64,000 nucleotides of DNA from Fluviicoccus sp. (GTDB lineage: Bacteria > Pseudomonadota > Gammaproteobacteria > Pseudomonadales > Moraxellaceae), in assembly GCF_030646115.1 (NCBI RefSeq), contig NZ_JAUSMX010000018.1:372001-436000 (forward strand). The letters are read 5' to 3'. The notes under the pieces were generated by a model, which was not told the origin of the DNA, did not search any database, and was given only the letters and a program-made list of their open reading frames with translations. Shown here one piece after another: positions 58,783-64,000 of the stretch. The translations under genes were made by a program, and so were the position numbers. The stretch's first letter is position 1. Each line of letters starts with the position of its first letter.

Positions 58783-58802
58783 AGAACCCGACTAAAATGT
58801 AT
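58782..58802 (-). promoter_or_regulatory. Second, weaker IscR-like site
   Basis: Minus-strand TTTTAGTCGGGTTCTAT keeps the right half (AGTCGGG) of the type 1 consensus directly upstream of the main site; the left half is poor. E. coli also has several tandem sites here. Confidence 0.5.
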
Positions 58803-58925
58803 GGTAATACCCACCGGCCTTGTGGAGAACGACCTGCTGAACAGGTCCCCTGTTCTTCCTTTATATGCGAAACAAGTATCCACCACGATCACGTTCGACA
58901 TACCCCCCTAAGTAATGGACAAAAA

Positions 58926-58942
58926 TTGTCACCCAGTGACAA
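58926..58942. promoter_or_regulatory. Candidate enhancer-binding-protein site (inverted repeat)
   Basis: TTGTCAC-CCA-GTGACAA, a perfect 7-base inverted repeat with a 3-base centre. It lies about 120 bases upstream of the sigma-54 -24 element, the usual distance range for activator sites of sigma-54 promoters. The cognate activator is not in the window. Confidence 0.55.
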
Positions 58943-58944
58943 AT

Positions 58945-58960
58945 GAGAATCACGTCACAT
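58945..58960. repeat. 16-base imperfect direct repeat, copy 1
   Basis: GAGAATCACGTCACAT, matching 58997-59012 at 13 of 16 positions. The copies are 52 bases apart, close to five helical turns, so a protein could bind both on the same face. Possible activator or silencer sites. Confidence 0.45.
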
Positions 58961-58996
58961 AAATAACCGACTGAATTTCGTCACCCCGCCAAAAAC

Positions 58997-59012
58997 GAGA
59001 ACTACGTCTCAT
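58997..59012. repeat. 16-base imperfect direct repeat, copy 2
   Basis: GAGAACTACGTCTCAT, partner of 58945-58960. This copy is itself partly palindromic (GAGA...TCTC). It lies about 50 bases upstream of the sigma-54 -24 element. Confidence 0.45.
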
Positions 59013-59058
59013 ATTTATAAACCATTGATTAAAAACATGAAAAATTATTTAACTGAAC

Positions 59059-59075
59059 TTGGCACGCTTGCTGCA
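59059..59075 (+). promoter_or_regulatory. Sigma-54 (RpoN) promoter of the DUF4402 operon
   Basis: TTGGCACG-CTTG-CTGCA: the -24 part is a perfect match to YTGGCACG, the spacing is exact, and the -12 part differs from TTGCW only in its first base. The expected transcript start is near 59086, leaving about 70 bases of leader before ATG 59157. Confidence 0.75.
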
Positions 59076-59156
59076 TTACTAGAAGCGTGACGCAGTTCAC
59101 AATAAAACCCAAAAGTGCCACACATCGTGAGCACAAACACATACCGGAGTAACACC

Positions 59157-59600
59157 ATGAAAACTTTCGTCCGCATCATCCCCGCCCTGACCCTGGCCCT
59201 TTCCACCCTCGCCAGCGCACAGGTCCTTGACCAAAAGAGCGCTACTGTCAGCATGGATGTTGGCCGCTACGCAGCCATCACAGGTCTGGACGACTTTGTT
59301 CTGCGCACCAATGATGTCAGCGGCTCTGCAGGCGCCGTTTACAGCGGTTCTGACGAGTTCCATCTTGAAGCCAACAGCCAGGTGCACGTCACCCTGACCG
59401 GCGGCGACCTCAGCAACGGCACCAACAGCGTCTCCACCAACTACAACCTGGACGGCAGCAGCATGCAGTTTGACACCGCCGCCGACAGTGTTCACGCGGG
59501 TACCCACTCGGTTGCCGCCGCCGCCAAGCTGGGCGCCATTTCCGCCCAGAAGGCCGGCAGCTACTCCTCCACCATCACCATCACCGTCTCCGCGATCTGA
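59157..59600 (+). CDS. Small secreted DUF4402-domain protein, candidate major subunit
   Basis: A 147-residue protein with a clear signal peptide (1-21, ending ASA) and a single all-beta DUF4402-like domain. Landmarks are ITGLDDFVL, the Gly/Ser-rich YSGSDEFHL, and the C-terminal LGAISAQKAGSYSSTITITVSA. It has no cysteine. DUF4402 proteins are often fimbrial or surface subunits, as also suggested by the chaperone gene next door. The start ATG 59157 has CGGAG upstream. It stands directly behind a sigma-54 promoter and ahead of a strong terminator, which should make it the most abundant product. The same domain recurs in the 62095 gene. Confidence 0.85.
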   Translation: MKTFVRIIPALTLALSTLASAQVLDQKSATVSMDVGRYAAITGLDDFVLRTNDVSGSAGAVYSGSDEFHLEANSQVHVTLTGGDLSNGTNSVSTNYNLDGSSMQFDTAADSVHAGTHSVAAAAKLGAISAQKAGSYSSTITITVSAI

Positions 59601-59612
59601 TGCGGACTGTCC

Positions 59613-59643
59613 GGGTAGCGGCCGCCCCTCCGCTACCCTTTTT
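59613..59643 (+). terminator. Intrinsic terminator / attenuator after the DUF4402 gene
   Basis: Perfect 9-base stem GGGTAGCGG/CCGCTACCC (59613-59621 with 59630-59638), 8-base loop, then TTTTT (59639-59643). It lies inside the 62-base gap between the subunit and chaperone genes. No second promoter is obvious after it, so downstream genes probably depend on read-through. Confidence 0.88.
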
Positions 59644-59662
59644 CTCCTGAAGAGGATTCATC

Positions 59663-60631
59663 ATGCAGAACCGTCAATCCTTCCTGCTCCCCGCCCTGAC
59701 CGGCGCCTGCCGCCAGTGGATGGGCAAGATGGCTGTCACCCTTGCACTCGCCTTGTCATCACTGGGCGCACATGCAGCGGAATTCGGGGTTTCCCCGATG
59801 TTGATCGAGCTGACGGGCGCGCCTGATGTTTCCCAGGACTTCCATATTCAGGTGCTCGGCAAGACCAGCGGCAACGCCAAGGTCTCCGTGTACCGGCTGA
59901 ACCAGTTGCCGACCGGCCACATGGAGTTCCTGCCGCCTGAGGCCGGGACTGAAGACATGTCCGGCTGGATTACGCTGGAAAAGAACAAGCTGTCGATCCG
60001 CAAGGGTGAGACGGTGGTATTGAACGGCAGCGTCAAAGTGCCGCGCAAGGCTGCCGGCACCAATGTCGCCGCCATCATGGTGGAAGAAGATCAACCGCTG
60101 AAAGCCAAAGGCATTACCCTGAATGTGCGCTATGCCGTGGTGTTGTCCGTCAATGTCGGCGGAACCATGACCACGCGCACCATCACCAATTTCCATGACC
60201 TTTCTTTGGAGCCGCAGGAAGAGCGCGTCTTCATCAAGGGTTTGTTCAAGAACGGAGGCAAGACCGACGGCCAGCTGAATGCTGAACTGCAGTTGCGCGA
60301 TGCCAGTAACCGCCTGGTGCTGAAGACCCCGCTGAAAACCCAGTCCGCCTGGCAACGCAGCGATGCCGCCTCGCGGGTATTCCCGGGCAGCGAAGTGGTC
60401 GTTTTTGGCGAATTGCCGCGCACCCTGCCCGCCGGAACCTATCAGGCCTTTGTCCGCAACCGTTTTTCTGACCGCGCCCAGCCGCTGGTGAAAACCACGG
60501 TGGAATTGCCGGCCAACCTGTTCGCCGCCCCCGCTGCCCCCGCCGCCGCGCCGGTCAGCACCCCGACTCCCACCGAGCCCGCAAGGACTGCCGCTCCCGC
60601 CGTGGCGATGCAATCGTCCGGCGAAATCTGA
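59663..60631 (+). CDS. PapD/FimC-like periplasmic chaperone
   Basis: A 322-residue exported protein. The signal peptide has a long n-region (cleavage near 38, GAHA). The first immunoglobulin-like domain starts FGVSPMLIELTGAPDVSQDF and carries WITLEKNKLSIRKGETVVL and a VRYAVVLSVNV strand, as in fimbrial chaperones; a second beta domain runs from about 165 to 285. The last 35 residues are an Ala/Pro/Thr-rich tail, unusual for this family, which is normally about 230 residues. It should hold subunits in the periplasm. No usher gene follows; the next gene is a secretin. Confidence 0.8.
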   Translation: MQNRQSFLLPALTGACRQWMGKMAVTLALALSSLGAHAAEFGVSPMLIELTGAPDVSQDFHIQVLGKTSGNAKVSVYRLNQLPTGHMEFLPPEAGTEDMSGWITLEKNKLSIRKGETVVLNGSVKVPRKAAGTNVAAIMVEEDQPLKAKGITLNVRYAVVLSVNVGGTMTTRTITNFHDLSLEPQEERVFIKGLFKNGGKTDGQLNAELQLRDASNRLVLKTPLKTQSAWQRSDAASRVFPGSEVVVFGELPRTLPAGTYQAFVRNRFSDRAQPLVKTTVELPANLFAAPAAPAAAPVSTPTPTEPARTAAPAVAMQSSGEI

Positions 60632-60645
60632 TCCGGAGCAGTCCC

Positions 60646-62082
60646 ATGCGCCCGTACCTGTTTCTGCCGTTTTGCCTTGTGCTCGCCGGTCTCGGCGGAT
60701 GCGCAACGGTCAGCAAGGTCACTTTGACCCCGGCTCCGGAACCGGTCACGACCACGCTGGGCAAGGCCATGGCCAAACCCGGCGGCATTGAAGACATGGC
60801 AGCCTCTGCTGCCCGGACGCAAGGCGCGGACTACGCCCCCCACCGCATGACGCTCACCCCGGCTGACACCCCGAGAAAAGAGCGCAAGCCCAACCGATTC
60901 ACCTGCGTTTCTGACGGTCCGTCCCTCGATATCAGCACCATCGGGAATATCGAACTGTCCTTCACCGACGCCAATATCCGCGATGTCCTGGCGGAGCTGA
61001 ACATGCTGACCGGCGTTTCCCTGGTGCTGGATGAAAGCGTGGAAGGCTTGGTCAGTGTCAGCCTCAGCAACACCAGTCTCGCGGATGCCCTTGATGTTGT
61101 GCTGGCGGCGGGTGGTTACTCCTACAAGGTGGCGGCCCGCCATATCCTGATCGGCCCGGCCGACCCGCGCAGCCGCAGCTTTGCCCAGTTGGCCACCACC
61201 TGTGTCTTCAAGCCGGAAAATTCCAGCCCGGACCAGCTGATGCAGGCCTTGGCCCCCATGTTCCAGACCTTTGTCCGGGTGCAGACTGAAAGCCGCCACA
61301 TGACCATCACCGCACCGATGGATATGCAGCGCCGCATCCAGTCCGCCCTGATGGCGCTGGACCAGGCCCCCTCGCAAGTGCTGCTGGAAATGAGCATTGT
61401 CGAAGTGAGCGTGAAGGCGATGGACATTCTGGGAGTCAGCTGGAGCAAGGTGGTCCGCGACCCCCAGGTGCCCGGCGGCACCCGGCAACTGGGCCTGGGG
61501 GAATGGAGCGGCTTATCCGCCAGCCAGACCAGCAACCTGACCGGGCCTTTGATCCAGACCAGCACCTCACCGTCCCGCAGCCTGGCTGAATCCGTGCAAA
61601 TGCTGCGTACCTCGGGTCAGGCGGAAGTCAAGGCGATGCCGTCGATCGTGACCCGCGACGGCAAGCAGGCCAATTTTTCCTCACAATCGACGGTCTGGCT
61701 GCCCTTTGAAAATGTCAGCGGCAGCACCGACCGCCGCAAGGAACTGACTTATGGTATCAACATGACGGTGATTCCAAAGATTTCCAACAGCGGCGACGTC
61801 ACTCTGGAAATCAAGGAAGCCTCGGTTTCCGACCTGGTGATGGATGAGAAGGGATCACCGCAGATCGTTTCGCACCAGATTTCCAGCACCGTGGACATCC
61901 GTGACGGCGACACCCTGGTGCTGGGCGGACTGTTCCAGCACAAGCAGCGCAAGCAAACCAGCGGTCTGCCGGGACTGAGCCGGTTGCGCGGTGTCGGCAA
62001 CCTGTTCGGGCAAACCCAAAGCCGGGATGAAGAAACCGAAGTCCTGATCATGATCCGCCCGAAAGTGCTCGGGGAAGGCTGA
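60646..62082 (+). CDS. Lipoprotein secretin with STN domain
   Basis: A 478-residue outer-membrane secretin. It has a signal peptide with lipobox LGGC (Cys 19), a linker, an STN/N0-type domain (about 100-165, IELSFTDANIRDVLAELNML), one N1-like domain (about 175-235) and the secretin channel domain (235-475). The channel part opens VLLEMSIVEVSVKAMDILGVSW and closes with the classic GGLF..., GLPGLSRLRGVGNLFG and EVLIMIRPKV motifs. It is shorter than PilQ or GspD, with few periplasmic rings and no S-domain. Being a lipoprotein, it may reach the outer membrane without a pilotin, like BfpB. It is flanked by a chaperone gene and a LruC-domain gene. Confidence 0.9.
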   Translation: MRPYLFLPFCLVLAGLGGCATVSKVTLTPAPEPVTTTLGKAMAKPGGIEDMAASAARTQGADYAPHRMTLTPADTPRKERKPNRFTCVSDGPSLDISTIGNIELSFTDANIRDVLAELNMLTGVSLVLDESVEGLVSVSLSNTSLADALDVVLAAGGYSYKVAARHILIGPADPRSRSFAQLATTCVFKPENSSPDQLMQALAPMFQTFVRVQTESRHMTITAPMDMQRRIQSALMALDQAPSQVLLEMSIVEVSVKAMDILGVSWSKVVRDPQVPGGTRQLGLGEWSGLSASQTSNLTGPLIQTSTSPSRSLAESVQMLRTSGQAEVKAMPSIVTRDGKQANFSSQSTVWLPFENVSGSTDRRKELTYGINMTVIPKISNSGDVTLEIKEASVSDLVMDEKGSPQIVSHQISSTVDIRDGDTLVLGGLFQHKQRKQTSGLPGLSRLRGVGNLFGQTQSRDEETEVLIMIRPKVLGEG

Positions 62083-62094
62083 GCGGAGTACGCC

Positions 62095-63402
62095 ATGAAA
62101 ATACTGATTCCGGGCTTGCTGGTGCTGGCCGCCACTGACCTCCAGGCCCAGACACTCGGCTCCATCCATAACGGCGGACAAGTCGACGACAATGCCACGG
62201 TCTGCATGAGCGTGGGACTGGCCGCCTCGCTGACCGGACTGGACAACCTGACGCTGTCGCCGGTGGCGGGCAGCGTCTCCGGCAGTGCTTCCGCGCGCTA
62301 TGCCGGCAGTGACTCCTTCCATTTGAGCAGCAACGGTTCCGTCACTGTGCTGGTCAGCGGCAGTGGACTGCAAAACGGCAACTACACCCTGAAGCCCCAG
62401 TACAGCGTGGACGGCAACCCGGACCGGCTAGTGGCCTCCGGTGATGGCCATGACGCCGATCATACCTTGCAGGTCAGCACCATGCTGGGCGGCATTTCCA
62501 GCCAGAAGGCCGGGGCCTATACCGGCACCGTGACGCTAACCGTAACCCCGGAAATCGGCGGGCTGGCCGGTTGCGGCGACTTCACCAACTATTACCCGCG
62601 CAAGGAAGCCTGGAGCATCATGGCCTGGGAAGACCTTTATCCTTCTGCCGGTGACAAGGACTACAACGACATGGTGGTGGCGATGCGCATCGCCGAGGAT
62701 TACAACAGCCAGAACCAGCTGAAGCACATCAGCATGGACTTCATCCCCTTGGCGCGGGGCGCTGGCTATAACCACAGCCTGCTGCTGTCACTGGATGGGT
62801 CTGTCGATGGCAGCAAGAACATCACCACTAAGACTTCGCCGGTGTTCTTCGGCGATGCCCAAATTTCCATGACCCAGGAAAACACCGTCACCGGTGTTTC
62901 CACCACGCAGATGTTCACCGCCAGCCAGAACATCCCGGTTTTTGGCAATACACTGGCCGCCGCCGGGGCGGGCTATGTCAACGTGACCGCCTTGAAACCC
63001 TGGGTGGATGTCCCGATGATCACCCACCTCAACATCGACATTGCCGATCCGACCTTGAATCCCGCCACACGGGGCCTGCTGGCGGGCGAATTCCTGTACC
63101 GGCCAGTGCTGCATGTCATCAACACCAATCAGGATATTGACCTGTTCCAGCTCAATCAAGCTGACAAGATGAAAACGACGGACGGCTACCCCTTCGGCCT
63201 GCTGGTGCCAATGGAATGGGCCTGGCCTGCAGAGAGAGCCTCCATTGATACGGCATATCCGTATTTCAAGGAGTACCGGCAGTGGCTGACGGGGAAAACG
63301 ACGAGCATCAGCGAACAGGGCATGAACTGGTTCAATTTCCCGGCCGCCAACAGCACCAACCTGGTGGTGCATCCGGATATTGTGACGGCTGTTACTCCCT
63401 AG
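62095..63402 (+). CDS. DUF4402-LruC two-domain protein, candidate tip or anchor subunit
   Basis: A 435-residue exported protein. After the signal peptide (about 1-19) comes a DUF4402-like domain (25-155) clearly paralogous to the 59157 protein: GLDNLTL, YAGSDSFHLSSN and LGGISSQKAGAYTGTVTLTV. The C-terminal 270 residues are a LruC domain, starting with SIMAWEDLYPSAGDKDYNDM (the acidic DKDYND at 187-192 is the domain hallmark and may bind calcium) and containing IPLARGAGYNHS. LruC domains occur on surface proteins of Leptospira and Bacteroidetes. The GGAG ribosome-binding site and 12-base gap place it in the operon. Confidence 0.82.
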   Translation: MKILIPGLLVLAATDLQAQTLGSIHNGGQVDDNATVCMSVGLAASLTGLDNLTLSPVAGSVSGSASARYAGSDSFHLSSNGSVTVLVSGSGLQNGNYTLKPQYSVDGNPDRLVASGDGHDADHTLQVSTMLGGISSQKAGAYTGTVTLTVTPEIGGLAGCGDFTNYYPRKEAWSIMAWEDLYPSAGDKDYNDMVVAMRIAEDYNSQNQLKHISMDFIPLARGAGYNHSLLLSLDGSVDGSKNITTKTSPVFFGDAQISMTQENTVTGVSTTQMFTASQNIPVFGNTLAAAGAGYVNVTALKPWVDVPMITHLNIDIADPTLNPATRGLLAGEFLYRPVLHVINTNQDIDLFQLNQADKMKTTDGYPFGLLVPMEWAWPAERASIDTAYPYFKEYRQWLTGKTTSISEQGMNWFNFPAANSTNLVVHPDIVTAVTP

Positions 63403-63587
63403 CAAGAGTATTGAGTCTTTCCACAGCGGTTTTAAACCTGTACCAAACCACTGTTGCCTGCCACCTGTCCGAATTTGCTCATTCGCTGTCCCTTTATACA
63501 TCCTGCCATTCGTCGGCTATTTCGCTACGCTTGTCGTCGCCAAAACAACAAACGTTCGCCGCCGGCACCTGTCCGCCGCCGCGATAA

Positions 63588-64000
<413 letters not shown>

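Larger units (their letters stand above)
58717..59156. other. Intergenic region between iscR and the DUF4402 operon
   Basis: 440 bases without a supported gene. The iscR-proximal third holds the isc promoter and IscR sites. The rest is strikingly A/T-rich and holds the inverted and direct repeats and the sigma-54 promoter listed separately. The middle part, 58803-58925, shows nothing I can name. Confidence 0.6.

Noticed and set aside
60646-62082. Assignment of the secretin as PilQ or GspD
   Set aside because: It has a lipobox, is much shorter, lacks AMIN or multiple N domains, and no pilMNOP or gsp genes are adjacent.

Overview
The window looks like a chromosomal segment of a GC-rich gammaproteobacterium of the Pseudomonadales. 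The best evidence is gene order. The blocks iscR-iscS-iscU-iscA-hscB-hscA-fdx-iscX / ndk-rlmN-pilF-rodZ-ispG-hisS-yfgM-bamB-der, guaB-guaA-x-tadA-mltF-purL and ffh-ypjD-corB follow, as I recall it, the Pseudomonas backbone. The many lipases and the paired acyl-CoA dehydrogenases would suit a lipid-using relative such as a Moraxellaceae-like lineage, but that part is inference. No rRNA, tRNA, CRISPR array or intact insertion sequence was seen.

Layout. 1-7.8 kb: tail of a DUF2238 membrane protein, ffh, ypjD, a CorB-like CBS transporter, an HSL-type esterase, a gamma-carbonic anhydrase, two NUDIX hydrolases, DUF3817 and hemolysin III. 7.8-12 kb: a three-gene TRAP transporter (dctQ-dctM-dctP) and a second HSL esterase, which share promoter and 3'-tail sequences and so look like products of a tandem duplication. 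12.2-14.8 kb: two acyl-CoA dehydrogenases, only one of which keeps the catalytic glutamate. 14.9-21.4 kb: a PKD lipoprotein, a DUF4124-pilin-like fusion, an AraC regulator with a monoacylglycerol-lipase-like hydrolase, a NIF3-like protein and a YjjJ/HipA-like kinase. 21.6-33.3 kb: purine genes (purL, guaA, guaB) with mltF, tadA and a second, more A/T-rich lipoprotein. 33.4-42.6 kb: accessory genes (VolA-like lipase, DUF4124, M23 peptidase, Sfp-type transferase, and a TonB receptor / binding protein / hybrid kinase operon). 42.6-51.8 kb: the ndk-to-der housekeeping run. 52-53 kb: a WecA-like transferase in opposite orientation between the ndk and isc blocks. 53.2-58.7 kb: the ISC iron-sulfur operon behind an IscR-site promoter.

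The most unusual region is 58.9-63.4 kb. It holds a small secreted DUF4402 protein, a PapD/FimC-like periplasmic chaperone, a lipoprotein secretin with an STN domain, and a larger protein whose N-terminal half is a paralogue of the first gene and whose C-terminal half is a LruC domain. There is no usher, assembly ATPase, inner-membrane platform or prepilin peptidase. A near-consensus sigma-54 promoter with upstream inverted and direct repeats precedes the first gene. A strong intrinsic terminator follows that gene, so the small subunit should be made in excess. I read this as a candidate fibre or surface-export system in which a secretin replaces the usher. The window ends inside a family I lipase gene.

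Annotated starts were moved from the longest open frame where a Shine-Dalgarno sequence, family length or operon overlap supports an internal codon.
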